Assembly: GCA_026018925.1 (NCBI GenBank)
Contig: JAKSZU010000004.1
Location: 37,219,233 to 37,283,232, forward strand
Direction of reading: 5' to 3'
Source: Tupaia tana
Taxonomy: Eukaryota; Chordata; Mammalia; Scandentia; Tupaiidae
DNA length: 64,000 nucleotides
Shown in pieces: positions 21,250 through 33,654 of this stretch (position 1 is its first letter; each line of letters opens with the position of its first letter). Below the pieces are notes generated by a model, which saw only the letters and a list, made by a program, of their open reading frames with translations, ran no database searches and was not told where the DNA came from. A program made the position numbers and the translations under genes.

Positions 21250-22290
21250 TTTCCATCTAGTCTTAAGACTTGAAACATTATATGTATACTCAGGTTGCCA
21301 AAGTTCATGCTTCTGATCCTGATTTCTACCCTGAAATTGAAACTCCCATATCCAATGCCTCTAAACATGACTACTCAGATGTCTAGTAAGCACCTCAAAA
21401 TGTCCATATCCAAAGTGACCATGAAGTCTAGGTTTCTCCGCTAAAGCTTTTCCTGCCCAAGTCTTTGCATCTCAGGAAAATGGCATCTCCATTTAACTAA
21501 TTGCTCAAGTCAGTTTGCATTCCCTGCCCCAGTTAAATAGCTTAGGAAACCTATCTGTCCCACCCCAAACCCAACTACTTCTTGTCATCCTCAACACTAT
21601 CATCCCAATTCAATCTTTCTCTCCTGTTCTACTGCTAACATAGCCTCCTACATAACCTCCAGTTTCAAATCTTGCCCCAGTCACAGATCAGTCTTCACTC
21701 AGTAGCCATGGTAATCTAAACATAAACATAAATCATGTTATTCCCTTGCTTAAAACCTTCCAGTGCTCCCTTTGCGTTGAATAAAACCTAAGGAAGCAAC
21801 TTCAAGGTTCTCTGTGACTTGATCTCTGACTATCTCTCTGAACTCATCTCCAAGCTCTTTCCCCTTTATTCACTGTGTTCTAGCCTAGTGTTCCTCTTGT
21901 TCCTGGAACAGACCAAGTTCATTCCTAGCTCAAGTCCTTGGCACTTGGTATTCCCAAAACTAGAAAATAACTTTCCAGCTCTAGGGCTAACTCTTTTCTT
22001 CATTCTTATGTATTACATGCCATATTTTTAAAGAGGTTTTTCCTCATCATTTCCACACACAATACTCTCTACTCCCTCCTTTGTGTTTTGTTTATTTGTT
22101 TGTTTTTCTTATAGCATTTGTTGCCACCAGTTACATTATACACTTGTTTGTTGATTGTCTCCTCAGACTGGATATAAATTCGTAGAGTTGGAGACTTTGC
22201 TACCTTGTTCCCATGGTATCCTTAGCACGTATAATAACACCTGGCACTTTGACAAATTTAAAGGATCGTTGTTGAATAAATAGTTGAACA
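21250..22290 (+). repeat. L2 (LINE-2) 3' portion, about 1 kb
   Basis: Forward L2 fragment. AAAACCTTCCAGTGCTCCCT, GGAACAGACCAAGTTCATTC, CAAGTCCTTGGCACTTGGTA, TAGCATTTGTTGCCACCAGT and CCTTAGCACGTATAATAACA, with a terminal TTGTTGAATAAA, follow L2 in order. It is a decayed ancestral mammalian element and its old reading frame is destroyed. Confidence 0.8.
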
Positions 22291-22479
22291 GTACCACATG
22301 TACAGTGAAAGTTGAGTGTCTCTTAATGGAGTGAATAAATATAACTGATCTTAGGTTTATAACAGTCAACTAGACAGATGGACCTGGATGCTCATGGTAC
22401 TTAGAAAATGAAGAACCATTAAATGAGTAATAACAATAAGAAGAATGTTATGATAAGGGAAGTTCAGAGGAGTAGCAGG

Positions 22480-22690
22480 AACCTCTAATCTAGTCCAGTT
22501 TAGAATTTAAGGCCTTAGATATATCAAAAGAAGAAACTAATCTCTTCCAACCCTAAAATCCACCTATGTAAAATGAGGTTAATAGTACCATCAATATTGT
22601 GGCTGTAACAAAAAAAGAGAGGAGAATGTGTATAAAATAACTGCATTTAAAGTGAAATCAGTAAATTTCAGCTACTATTGCAACTATGAC
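22480..22690 (+). repeat. MIR
   Basis: CACCTATGTAAAATGAGGTT, AATAGTACCATCAATATTGT and AGTGAAATCAGTAAATTTCA in forward-MIR order. Confidence 0.55.
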
Positions 22691-22889
22691 TTATCAATGT
22701 TTATTATATTTTATGGCATTCCCAGAATCTTTTAAACTATCTTGCTACACTTGAGAGAATGATTTACATTTTGAATTATGTTTTGCTAACTTAGAAGCCA
22801 AAAGACTCTTTCCAAAATATATATACACACATATATAATATATTTTATATAATAACATAATAAAAAATTGGGGATATACACACTGTCAC

Positions 22890-24480
22890 ACATATATCTA
22901 TATTTTTAATTGAAAAATTATAATTATATACATTTATGAGGTACAATGCAATGTTTGATATAGGCATACAACGTGGAATGATTAAATCAATAGAATCAAC
23001 ATATACATCACCCTACCATTTTTTTTTTTTTTTTTTTGGAGAGGTTTTCGCTATAGGGCGCGTGTCCTCGCCAGACAGACAGAGAGAGAGACATAGAGAT
23101 AGAAAGCGAGAAATCACCCCCCAGGGGGGATGTTCACACTGCAATCCCTTCTCCTCCATTCTCCTCTTGGGATCTTGGTCACGCACGCACTCGCGCCCGT
23201 CGTGAGTTTTAAGCCACCAGGTCCGGGACACGATCCGCGGTCAACTACGTGGGAGTCCAGCGACATAGCCATTATGCTAACTCTGGTCCCACCCTACCAT
23301 TTTTTATAGTGAGAAATGTACTCCTAATCATTTCAAAATATACATTATTATCAACTATAGTCACCCTGCTGTGCAAAAGATTTCAAAATGTGTTTCTCTT
23401 GTCTAGCCAAAATGTTGTACTCTTCGACCAATAATTCTTCATTCCCTTTCTCTTCTTCTCTCCTTATTGTCTTCTGGTAACATCATTGCACTTTCTGGTT
23501 CTGTAAGTTCAACTTTTTTATATTCTTCATGTAAGTAAGATTATGAAATATTTGACTTTCTGTGTTAGTTATATTTCACTTAGCATAACATCCTCCAAGT
23601 TCATTCATGTTGTTGCAAATGACAGGGTTTTCTTCTTTTTAAAGGCTGAATACTATTCCTTTGTGTATAAACACCACATTTTCTTTATCTCTTTTTCTGT
23701 TAATGCACTCTTAGGTTGATTCCTTATGTTGGTTACTACAAATAATGATGACAAGGTTGTACTAAACATGAGAGTGAAGATATCCCTTTGACAAGTTGAT
23801 TTCAATTTCTTTGGATAAATATCCACAAGTGTAATTATTGAATCATATGGTAGTTCTATTTGTTTCATTTTGTCTTGCTTTGTTTTGTTGAATCTTGAAA
23901 ATGTTTTCTATAATGGTTGTGCTGACCTACCTTCTCACCAATGGTGTAAAAGGGTTCCCTTTAATCCGCATCCTTGCCAATGCAACACTTGCTATCTTTC
24001 ATTTAAAAGAGAGAGGGAGAGAGACATTCTAACTGGTAGGAGGTGATATCTCATTATGATTTTAATGTCAATTTCTCCAATGATTTAGTGATGCTGACAT
24101 TTTCCCATAAACCTGTTCACCATGTATTCTCCTGAGAAATGTCTGATCTGCTCTTTTCCCCATTTTAATATTGGGTTATTTGTTTTCTTATTATTGAATT
24201 GTCTTTGTTCCTTATATGTTTTGGGTATTAGTCCCTTACCAGATATATGGTTTGAACACATTTTTTCCACTCTGTGAGTTGTCTCTTCACTCTGTTATTT
24301 GTTTGTTTTGTTACACAAAAGCTTTTTAGTTTAGCACCATACTATTTGTCTATTTTTGTTGTCTTTGTTTTTGTGGTCATATCCAAAATAAATAAATAAA
24401 TAATCATTGCCTAGACTAATGTTGTGGAGCTTTCCCCCTATTTTTGTAGTACGTTTATCATTTCAGATCTTGAAACTTGG
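22890..24480 (-). mobile_element. LINE-1 (L1MA/MB-type) 3' end, interrupted by a SINE
   Basis: Minus-strand L1. The 3'UTR is recognisable from ATTATATACATTTATGAGGT and GGAATGATTAAATCAATAGA. Beyond the nested SINE come ORF2-tail sequences such as AACATCCTCCAAGTTCATTC, GATAAATATCCACAAGTGTA and CATTTTAATATTGGGTTATT. The frame is broken throughout, so no protein is made. Confidence 0.85.
23026..23289 (-). mobile_element. Young tRNA-derived SINE with ~16-bp target duplication
   Basis: CACCCTACCATTTTTT appears on both sides (from 23009 and from 23290). It is inserted in an L1 3'UTR. GGAGAGGTTTTCGCTATAGG and CATTATGCTAACTCTGGTCC mark the ends. CpG-rich body. Confidence 0.94.
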
Positions 24481-24989
24481 AGGTCTGCACAAAAATACTA
24501 TTATACCAAATTACCTCACATCTTTGATTAGAAGGAGATCAATATGATGTAGCCACCTCATGGAATCCATCTTTTAACAAAGAAGGTGACTGACAAACAC
24601 TTCAGGAATACAGTATAAGCTGAGATTCAGGCATGCTTGGTCTAAGATTATCAGTATTAGGTAAGATATTTATTTCTAGCAGTGGCAGTGGTGTGTACAC
24701 TTCATTCACAAGGGAATTTTGGCATTGATTCTAGTTAGCCTCTAAGCCTGATTTTATGGCAATTCCTGGAAATTCTGTGAGTTCTCTAACATTCTTGGTA
24801 AAATCCTTTTCTTTTTAAACTAGTTAGAATGAGTTCTCTGATGACAACTCAGAGTCCAGGTGACATGCAGTTAATCTGAGTTATTGAGTGCTTTAGGACC
24901 CTATACTGTATGTACTGTGTTTGTTACTGCTGAGGAGTTTGCACAATTCAAGGATATTGAAGAAGTGGCTCTGGGAGGAGTAGTCATTG
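24481..24989. other. No recognised feature
   Basis: Unique-looking DNA between L1 and L2 fragments. Confidence 0.35.
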
Positions 24990-25150
24990 CTACCTTAAAG
25001 CAATCTTCTCCATTAGGCCTTTCCTGATGACAGCCACAGGTCTCCCTCCATTCTCTGCCTCTTACATTGTTGTTGGTATTTATCAGTATTTGTCATGACC
25101 ACCTGACCTGTGACATATTGTAGTCTGTCTCATTCTTATCATTATTTCTG
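24990..25150 (+). repeat. L2 fragment
   Basis: CTCCATTAGGCCTTTCCTGA, TCCCTCCATTCTCTGCCTCT and GTATTTATCAGTATTTGTCA follow the L2 3' region. Confidence 0.6.
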
Positions 25151-25299
25151 TTCTGCATTTGTCAACTTCTACTGAGTACCTACTATGTGCCAGACACTGA
25201 AGACATATCCATGAAAAGGCATCATGTTGCCCTGCAAAGAATTTAGTCTTCTCAGATGACTGGCCTGAAAACAACAACTGAAAGGCCTATATTGTTTGG

Positions 25300-25560
25300 T
25301 CATCTACTGGACAGCAGAATAATACAATGACTAAGTGCTACCAAGGCTTTGAAGTCAGACTAATTTAGGTACAAATTCTGGCTCTAGTATTAGCTGATAA
25401 TTTTTTTTAAGTATTTAATCTTTTAAGCCTCAGTTTTATCATTTATAAAATAAAGTTAATAATGAGTAGTGCATAAGGTAGTTATGAACACTAGATAAAA
25501 TAATGCACATGACACACTTAATAATTAAGGGCCAATTTTTCAAATGTTCAATAAATACTC
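25300..25560 (+). repeat. MIR, nearly full length
   Basis: AATACAATGACTAAGTGCTA, TTTGAAGTCAGACTAATTTA, AAGCCTCAGTTTTATCATTT and TTCAATAAATACTC in forward order. Confidence 0.82.
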
Positions 25561-26500
25561 TTAAAAACAACAAGTCTGCCTGAGGATGTCAGGCAACCCT
25601 TCACAAATAGAGAAAAAAGTTTGCTTTATTAATTAAGGGAAGTATTCTTAATCCAAGCAGGCAGGTGCATCTTTGCATTTTGTTTCTTAGTCAATAATTA
25701 TTTATTTAAAAGACTGTTTCTTGTAACATCCTGGGATGAGGAGTATCCTGTTTAGGTTCTTCTATTTGACAAACAGGAAGATGTCAGAAGCTAATGAGCT
25801 CATCTAAGTCTATAGGAATTTTGTTGTTGCTTAACCAGTAAAGGCCTTCTCAGATAAAAGACTGCAGTAAATCATCATGGAATCCATACTCTCTACAAAG
25901 CCTTGGAGATAAAGAAATGCACAACATTAAGACACTGCACTCAATGCCACTAGAGCTGCAGGAGGATGCTAAGAAAAGCACCTCACAAAGGCAGAAAAGA
26001 TAGAGTGATCATTTCATGATATTGGACAAAAGTCATAGTAATAAAGAAGCTATCACAGTCACAGGACAGTCAGGAAAGACCATCAGAAAGGAAATGAGCA
26101 TTAAAAGTTGGGTTCTAAAAGTTAATTGAATTTAGACAATGGATAGAGAGGTAGAAGGGGAGTGTTAGGGAGAAGATGAGATACAAGCAAAGGGAATGGT
26201 GCAGAAGACATATAACACCCTGTAGTGTAGATGTCAAGCACTCAAATTCTTTGGTGCAGAAAGTTCTTATGGAGGAGGCATGGAAAGGAAGGACTTGGAC
26301 ACACCTGCTGGAGAAGGGCGTTTGGATTTTGTCCTATAGGCAACTATAGCCATTGTCGGGGGCTTTGATTAGATGTTAGAAAGAGTGTGTGCACACTGCA
26401 ATGAGAGAAGATGAAGGGCAGAACAATGGAGGCAGGAATTCAAATCAAAGTCATTGCCATCATCTGACACAAAATTGGTATTGCTGTGGGATGAGTTGGA
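25561..26500. other. No gene; possible unnamed ancient repeat at about 26030-26380
   Basis: GGATTTTGTCCTATAGGCAA and GAATGGTGCAGAAGACATAT resemble the purine-rich ancient repeat also suspected at 7.05-7.35 kb. The rest is unique-looking. Confidence 0.35.
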
Positions 26501-26502
26501 TG

Positions 26503-26686
26503 AGCCCTGAAAGTGTTGTCTACAGACTGCTTCTGGAAAAATCACATAGGGTACTTGTTAAAAATTCAGATTCCTATGCCCTGTTTCAACCTCCTGAATC
26601 AGAATCATCAGGATCAGCACCACAACTAGTATATAGTTTAACAACTCCTCAGGTCATCTCTGAAGCCTGCTAAGTTTGACACCTGT
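26503..26686 (+). mobile_element. MER20-like hAT-Charlie element
   Basis: Non-autonomous DNA transposon: GTGTTGTCTACAGACTGCTT, GTACTTGTTAAAAATTCAGA, CCTGAATCAGAATCATCAGG and AGTTTAACAACTCCTCAGGT follow the MER20 consensus order. It encodes no protein. The terminal bases are decayed. Confidence 0.8.
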
Positions 26687-26732
26687 CTCAGGGATTATTT
26701 GATAAACTGAACCTGCTTTAAAGATGTTAAAA

Positions 26733-26988
26733 CTGGGGAGCCAATAGATGACATGGAGGTTAAGGCATTGGATCCCACATAGCCAGCTGCACAGTTCAAA
26801 TCCCAGGCCTGGTGGCTTGAAAGATCATGGTGAGTATGTGTGCATGCATGCCCTCAATTCTGAGAGGATACTGAAAGAGAAAGTATTGTGGTATGGCTAT
26901 CCCCTTGGGGGAGGGTGTGATTTTTCATTTCCCCCCTTTCTGTCTCACTCTCTTGTGAGAGCACACACTCTGTACACAAACTTATAAA
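26733..26988 (+). mobile_element. tRNA-derived SINE, older subfamily
   Basis: GGGAGCCAATAGATGACATG head, B-box-like AGTTCAAATCCC, GGCCTGGTGGCTTGAAAGAT, CT-rich tract, CACACTCTGTACACAAACTT end. Diverged, no clear target duplication. Confidence 0.8.
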
Positions 26989-26989
26989 G

Positions 26990-27115
26990 TAGAAACTATG
27001 ATTCAAGAAGGTCAAGTGACTTTCCCAGGGTCACACAGCTGTCTGGGACTAGGATGAGGCCTTCTAACTCACAACTTGACATATTCTGCCACGTTGTGCA
27101 AGATTTATATCTGAT
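26990..27115 (-). repeat. MIR fragment
   Basis: GTGACTTTCCCAGGGTCACA, CAGCTGTCTGGGACTAGGAT and CTTCTAACTCACAACTTGA fit the reverse MIR head region. Confidence 0.7.
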
Positions 27116-27504
27116 GGTTGGAATTGAAAGGATGGTACTATTTCATCACTTATAAAGCAGTGAGGCAGGAAAACTGGATCTAAGACTTAATGGATGCAAA
27201 TGTGATTGCCGTAAACTAACAGGCTGATATCCATGTCCTGTGCCCAAGCAGGCCCATCCTGTAGGAAGGCTGCTGCTGCCAAACTGGTACTCTCACACAT
27301 CCTGACTTTCAGACTCAGCATAACCAGATGACCTCCCCATGGTGACCTGAGGTGACCTCACTGGCAGCCCCAACATATGACCACATGAAAGGAATTGATT
27401 CATACTGACTATCTAGGCTCTTCAGACATACAGTTATGACAGGGAGCATTTCTTGACTTCATCACTCCAGACAGAGCAATATTTTTTATGCCAATCTATT
27501 TTGT
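27116..27504. other. No recognised feature
   Basis: Unique-looking DNA with no repeat or exon recognised. Confidence 0.35.
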
Positions 27505-27737
27505 TTTGTTTCTTTTTCATGGTGAGAAAGAGAAAGAAGCACTCCGAACAAGGCTCCATCCACCACATAATTATCCCCTTCCTGCTGCCCTCTGACCTGT
27601 TAGAATCTTGGCAAAAGCACATGCACCCAGTGAGTTTCAGGTCAACTGGGCCAGGGATCCAAACCAGCAGTTGGCTGTGTGGCTTCTAACGCTGCAGTCC
27701 AGTATGTTACCAACTACAACACTAAGGCTGGGCCAAT
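27505..27737 (-). mobile_element. tRNA-derived SINE, old and diverged
   Basis: On the minus strand it reads a tRNA-like head (GGCCCAGCCTTAGTGTTGTA), then GGTTTGGATCCCTGG (B-box region), GTGCATGTGCTTTTGCCAAG and a CT-rich segment with an A/T tail. One of the oldest recognisable copies. Confidence 0.65.
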
Positions 27738-27960
27738 CTCCCTATTTTATAGATTAAAAAAAAAAAATCAGAAGTTCAGAAGACTATCACTTGTTTAAAG
27801 TTATACTAGATAGTAAAACTCTAAATCTCTATTTTCTCAAAATGTGGGTAATAAAATCAACTCTACCTTTCTTGCAAATTTTTTATGAGGCTGAAATAAG
27901 AAAAAATATGTGAAAATACACCACAGTACTTTATATGGATTCAGGGACCCCTAATATTCC
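27738..27960. repeat. MIR relics
   Basis: CTATTTTATAGATTAAAAAA followed by ACTTGTTTAAAGTTATACTA fits a reverse MIR. Following AT-rich DNA with TTTTTTATGAGGCTGAAATA may be another MIR 3' half in forward orientation. Confidence 0.45.
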
Positions 27961-28689
27961 CTTTCTACATGAAAATGATAGTAATCATTCTCATACACAC
28001 ACACGCACATAACCGTGCATAACATAACACACACATCTCAGGTTTATTTAAAAGGATTTTGAGAAGAAAAAAGATCAATTCAGGGTAAAAATATGTTTAT
28101 TAGTCTGGTTGTCTCCTGTTGCCAAGCTTCTACCCTGACCAATGAAAAGTGCTCATCACACCCCTACGTATAGAAAGGCTGTCACTAACACACTATCTCT
28201 ATTCTATTCTTCCACTGTCTGCCTCGCTTTTTCTGGGGAGCAGAGAGTGGGCATCTAGTATGTCTAATCAGGTTGCCCAACACAAGAGGAGCCTTAGTTG
28301 ATATTTGGACCTGGCATGCAAAGCAAAGGGTCAAAGACTCAGAATGTAACTTGCCAACTCTACCCATTGCAAGGTTTTTACATATATGGGCTGTATTCAT
28401 TCAAGGACAAACACCCCTCTCTCAGCTTCAGAATCAATAAAAGTAGAGTAGAGAAGAAAAAGAGAAATTCTGTCTTTTGTTTGTTTTAGTTTTAGGAAAT
28501 ACTTTTCCACAGGAATACTCTAAGTAGAAAATACTCTGAAGAAATCATAATTTCCAATGAACTATTTTATTTTATTCTTAACCTTTTGCAATATCTGTAT
28601 CATAGACCACAATTAAGATATAAATTGGTATTCTTATCTCTCTATTTCTCAATCAGATAATCCCAGGATACTTCTTAAAATACAAATCT
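27961..28689. other. No recognised feature; short CA-rich patch
   Basis: Includes ACACACACACGCACATAACC near 27.99 kb. Otherwise unique-looking DNA with no supported exon or RNA. Confidence 0.35.
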
Positions 28690-28940
28690 GGGGCCAGCGG
28701 GTGGCATCGTGGTTGGGGCTCTGGATTCCCATATGTTCTACCACAGTTCGAGTCTCAGACCCAGAGGCTTAAGATCATGCCAGGTGCAAGTGTGTGCATG
28801 CCAAAAATCCCATAGGAGAATGGAGAGTGGATTGGAGTATGGACATATCCCTAGGGGTGACTTCTCACTTTCTCTCTCTGTCTCTCTGGGGAAAATACAC
28901 ACCCTATAGCAAAATATCTCTTTAAAAAATAAAAGGCAAA
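28690..28940 (+). mobile_element. tRNA-derived SINE, intermediate age
   Basis: GGGGCCAGCGGGTGGCATCG head with B box AGTTCGAGTCTCA, body CCATAGGAGAATGGAGAGTG, CT-rich tract and ACACCCTATAGCAAAATATC end. Confidence 0.88.
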
Positions 28941-29873
28941 ACAAAACAGATCTGTTGACTTCAATCCACACCAAATGATTTAGACTTACTTGCATAGGTA
29001 AGTTTGATGAAATTCTCATGCACAGTAGAATTTAGCAACTACAGCATACTCTTTCAAGTCTGAAATCAGTTCTATTTTTCATAAATAAAAATAGTCTATT
29101 TTGAACGTTTATATATTTGTAGCCTTTGGGTCTCTCTGTCTCTTTCAAGATCTAGTGTTCAGCATAGGATTCAAGCAAAGAAATTAGATGAAGAGTATGG
29201 GAAATAATGCCTCATATTTCCTACCTTAAATTTTCACTCTTCTTTTTCCAGTTTTCACTTTTTCCACAAAGACACATAATAAAATCTACCTATTTTTAAA
29301 GTTCTATTCTTCTACTCCTGAAGCTTAAGAAGCACAGCCCTCTTTGTGGTAGGTGTTGCACAAGCCAATGTCTTTGAGTTGTAGGTGAAGCACATGAGGA
29401 ATTTGTGGTGAATGTGTCAATGGCATGAAGGAAGATGGTAAGAAAAATTAAAGACAAGAAATGAAGAGTCTCCATGACTGTGGTGCCAGGAAATCAGGAG
29501 AGTTAAGTAGTGGTCCCGTCTCTATCATTCCTTAGTGTGTGACCTGAGGTGAGTCACGTCCTCTCTCACCTAAGGTGAGGTGAACTGCCGTAAGGCAGAC
29601 CTTTCTCACATGTGTACAGTATCAAGCTGGGGCACCACTAACAGAACAGGTTGCTATGAACTACTGAGTTCTACAGCAGTGAGCGTGCCTCTAGCAGAAA
29701 GGAGCTTCATCCCAGTTTTCTTGGGGAGTGGTCTAAAGCAGTGTAGGAGTTCGAGGCCCAACTTCACAGGCTTGAGAGAAGGCAGTGGCACGATGAACCA
29801 TATTTGTCATGCATTGTTCCTCTGGAATGCCATGAGTGCAGCCAAGAAGGTGATCTACTGCGTGAGTACCCCT
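28941..29873. other. No recognised feature
   Basis: Unique-looking DNA. The open frame at 29580-29918 (112 codons) has no recognised domain. A MIR-like phrase near 29.53 kb (GTGTGTGACCTGAGGTGAGT) is too short to call. Confidence 0.35.
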
Positions 29874-29995
29874 ATTCTATTTTGTTTTTCATTTGTAATA
29901 GAGAGCTCATGCATGTGAGAGACACAGAGAAGAGCATCCCCAAGAGGATCCCATCATCCTGTGATCTCCTTCCTCCAATCCTCCAGCCTGCTACA
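29874..29995 (-). mobile_element. SINE-like fragment (tentative)
   Basis: TTTTGTTTTTCATTTGTAAT, GAGAGACACAGAGAAGAGCA, then TCCTTCCTCCAATCCTCC resemble the tail and body of an old minus-strand copy. The head is not recognisable. Confidence 0.4.
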
Positions 29996-30838
29996 GAGGG
30001 CCAGCTGCAGAGAGAAGCACTAACCACCCCACATAAGATCTGAGCCCAGAAGCTGAGAGCTCAGCCCAAGATATGACCAGCTAGGGATGAATGAGTACAG
30101 AAATATGTTGGGGCTTCTGATCTGCTTAGCAGCAAGTGGCAACCAGAATATCTTTCTTTACATGCGTCTATCAGGTACTCCTATCCATTTGCAGCTGATG
30201 GACAAGAAGCCCATTTAGTGGATCCCATGTTACCTGCAGGGCAACTGCTCTTACAAGGTATATGCACTATATAAACTAGACTTTCATTATTATTGTGAAA
30301 TACGACATGTGTAAAGTTTGAATGTAAAGTTCTTTTGGTTTATAATAGAAAATAAACATTGATTTGTCAGGATGAGAAAAAAGAATAAACTCTCAGTTTC
30401 TCTAGTTCAAAAAGTTGCAAGTTTTCAAATAGTTTCAATAGTTGTATAAATTTTTTAATCATCTGCTTGTATGAATGGAGATTCTTGTTTATAAAGTCAT
30501 TATAAATTTGAAACAATCATCATTACATCTTAATCAGCATTGCATGCAGCCATTTTGCGCATAATACCCATTGATAGAAATATATGTCGATGGAAGTAAA
30601 TTCAAATTTCTCACTTAAAATGTTGAAATGAATTTATTTGTAACTTTTGTATCATTTTACTATTTTCTAAACTTTTTATATCTTATTTTTTCCTACAGAT
30701 ATTTAAAATATAGTTCATTTTTAAATCAGCTATATTTAGCTATTTCCATATCACCTCCAGTTTACTTCTTGTCTTATATAAATATTTTCATTTTCTACAT
30801 GTGTAAAATGGGACAAAGTTTGGGTATAGTGTTTTAGG
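29996..30838. other. No recognised feature, AT-rich
   Basis: AT-rich sequence with weak short open frames and no recognised repeat or exon. Confidence 0.35.
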
Positions 30839-31020
30839 CAGTGGTTTTCCACTGGAGGAGATTTTGCCCCCTAAGGGACATTTGACAATGTGTGGAGACG
30901 TTTTCAGTTATTGTCACTGGGAAACTTCTTACTGGCATCTAATAGATAGGAATGTTAGCCAGGAATGTTGCTAAACACCCAACACACAGGAAAATCCCCC
31001 CATAAAAAAGAATTATTGGT
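30839..31020 (+). mobile_element. MER5A-like hAT-Charlie element
   Basis: CAGTGGTTTTCCACTGGAGG start, GATTTTGCCCCCTAAGGGAC, CTTACTGGCATCTAATAGAT, AGGAATGTTGCTAAACACCC and AAAATCCCCCCATAAAAAAG follow MER5A closely. The 3' end stops at a SINE insertion. Confidence 0.9.
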
Positions 31021-31218
31021 GGGGCCACCAGGTAGCATGGTGGTTGAGACGCTGGACTCCCACTTGACCAGCCGTGGTTTGAGTCCTTGATTTGGCAGCT
31101 TGCTTTCTCTCTTTTTCTCCTTCTCTGTCTCTCTCTGGTGAGCGCACATGCGCCATAGCAAATTAGATAGTAATAACAATAAAATGTAAAGAATAGTAAT
31201 TTTAAAAAAAAGAATAAA
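31021..31218 (+). mobile_element. Short-form tRNA SINE (head directly joined to CT tract)
   Basis: GGGGCCACCAGGTAGCATGG head, GGTTTGAGTCCTTGA B-box region, then GGCAGCTTGCTTTCTCTC. This skips the ~110-base body of the long form. Same architecture as at 40.3, 54.8 and 56.5 kb. It is inserted at the 3' side of MER5A. Confidence 0.85.
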
Positions 31219-32469
31219 AAGTTATTCAACTTAATACGTTCATAGTTCTAAGGACAGAAAATCTGTCTAGGTAGCCTCTCATTCTGATGTCTGAATTCAG
31301 AATCATAAGTATTCTTGTAGTTCAGAAGAGAGGGTAACTGGTAATAACGGATATAACCAGTAATGGCCAGCTCTGACATCCTAACTGCATTGACAATGGC
31401 AAATCCAGCGGGGAAATAAAACATGGGACAGGATTTCCTGCTGGCCCACTGAAAATCAAGCTATAGACATTTGATTGAGATGGTAAACATTTAGAAGCCT
31501 CAGTTGTGTAACTTTTATGACTCTAACATGAATATTCTCAGGTGAGCATCTTCTTTTCATTTGCTTTAAAGTTCCTTATTCTGGAAATGGCATTTTTGTT
31601 CCACTGATTGTGACCCATGTTATTTTTTAATAACTCCCCTCTCCTACCTTCTCTTCTTGATCTCACAGTGCCTAACTTGCTGGGCTGAGTCTTACTATAG
31701 GCAGAGACTTGCCTCATTCCCTCTCATTCCCTCTCCCTCCCTTACAGTTTCTCTGGAAGTCAAAGTCAATGCGTCTTTTGACGTTAATGCCCTACCTCCA
31801 AGACTAAACAAACCTTCCATATCTTTCTTCTCTGATACACCCACTCTCTTGATGTGTGTGTGTGTCCGTGTACTTTTTTTTCCTGTTTTATAGCATTCAA
31901 GATGATTCACATGATTGGGGATTAAACCAGTTTTAGCAGCCATACTCTTTTATCTATATGACTCCTCCCATCCCTTCAGTCAATTTTTACAACAGATCCA
32001 CATCTGTCATCTGCACTAAGAGCAGGTTTAATGGAGCATTAGATATGTGTATTTATCCTGAGACTTAACTAAGGATGGGCAGTTATAATAATACTTGTTC
32101 TTGGATACAACAAAGATCAATAGACACATTACAGGGTCTTTATCATGTAATTTTAAGCAAGTCATCCAGTTATTGGGATTTGCTTTGCTCTTATAGCAAA
32201 ATCAGTGATACCTAGAAGGCTGCTGAAATACTTCCCACCTTAAAAGAAAAAGCACTGAGAAATTTTTAAAAAGATATCAGTATTAGGAAATGCACGCTTT
32301 TATGGTATTGACTTGTTGTTAATGTGTCATTTCCACTGAAATGAGGAAGTTGGCTTTTTACAGTTGGAGTCAGGAAATAGTTTACATCCTTTGTAGTTTA
32401 GATCCCCTGGAAGATTATGGTCATTGGTGTGGCCTGTGATAGGATTGTAGTGTTGGTGAAACGAATTAC
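31219..32469. other. No recognised feature
   Basis: Repeat-poor AT-rich DNA. Short overlapping frames near 31657-31943 carry no domain. Confidence 0.35.
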
Positions 32470-32605
32470 GGATTCATTGAAGGAATATTTATTAGGTCCC
32501 TATTATGCTTTGAAGCAAGATTTGTTTCTCTTTTGCAGATGAAAAAACTAAGGCACCAAATGGTTAAATGAACTGTTCAAGACAAACCTGTAATTTCGAC
32601 CAAGA
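32470..32605 (-). repeat. MIR fragment
   Basis: TTCATTGAAGGAATATTTAT, then GCAGATGAAAAAACTAAGGC and AAATGAACTGTTCAAGACA in reverse-MIR order. Confidence 0.6.
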
Positions 32606-33003
32606 AAGAAAATGAAAAGGCAGTAAGGTATAAAAGGGGCTACATCTTGAACTATTAAAAATTCCCAATTCTCAGTCCCATAAGTTCAATACTACATGCG
32701 TGCTTTGCTGTCTAAAATGTAACTGCTTATGTCAAATATTCATGACCTATTGACTAGTTAATCATAGTGTTAAGTTATTAATCAGAAACAAGAGCTTAAG
32801 TTAATGTTATTTTTTGTAATACTTAACTTATTGTCTGGATTGTTTGAAAATGCTCCTTAATATCTTGCTCACACTCCTGAGTCATTCTTACCCAAGTGGA
32901 TGACATCTAATATTTCTCCATAATTCAATAACCACATCTCCTTTAATTTCTTTCCTTTTCCTTGGTAAAGGAAGTTGAACTACAGTATTAAACTTCAATT
33001 TCT
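32606..33003. other. No recognised feature
   Basis: AT-rich unique-looking DNA before a young SINE. The first copy of the SINE target duplication lies at 32988-33003. Confidence 0.35.
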
Positions 33004-33272
33004 TTCTTTTCTTTTTTGGGGGGAGAGGGTTTTGCTGTAGGATGCGTGCACTCGCCAGAAAGACAGAGAGAGACAGAAAGACAAAAAGCGAAAAATCAAC
33101 CCCCCAGGAGGTATGGCCACTCTGCAATCCCTTGTCTTCCATTCTCCTCTCTGGCTCTTGGGCATGCACGCACATGCACCCGGCGTGAGTTTAAGCCACC
33201 TGGTCCGGGACTTAAACGTGGTTGACTACACGGTAGTTCAGCGACATAGCCATTACGCTAACTGCAGATCCC
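33004..33272 (-). mobile_element. Young tRNA-derived SINE with perfect 16-bp target duplication
   Basis: TTAAACTTCAATTTCT occurs at 32988-33003 and 33273-33288. Full-length. The reverse-read B box GGGACTTAAACGTGG is mutated. Confidence 0.94.
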
Positions 33273-33288
33273 TTAAACTTCAATTTCT

Positions 33289-33654
33289 AATAAATATTTG
33301 AATCATGGAGACTGAGAATCACAGGGGAAAAATGTATCCTGGTGATGTGTATCTCAATTTAGAGGCGTTTCTATATATACTTTCTTTTTGGGGGAGGCAT
33401 CAGGCACAGTTCAGATAGAAACCCCTTAAATACTATGTAGAGCCCCCTGGAAACTCAATGTGAATGAAAACTCTCAAAACATTTAAATCTCTTAAGGGTC
33501 CTAATTGTTCAATGTTCCTGCCTTGGAAGGCAGATGACCACATCCTCAGATCTTCTCTTATCATATTTACCTCAGATTTTGGTTCGCTAATTAGGTATGT
33601 TGGGGTTTAATCAAATTACTCTGGTGGTTTTGGCAAATCAAGGCAATTAAAACT
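33289..33654. other. No recognised feature
   Basis: AT-rich DNA, no recognised repeat or exon. Confidence 0.35.

Noticed and set aside
22936..24480. Active full-length L1
   Set aside because: Only the 3'UTR and part of ORF2 are present, all frames are broken, and the sequence matches old L1MA/MB-type elements.
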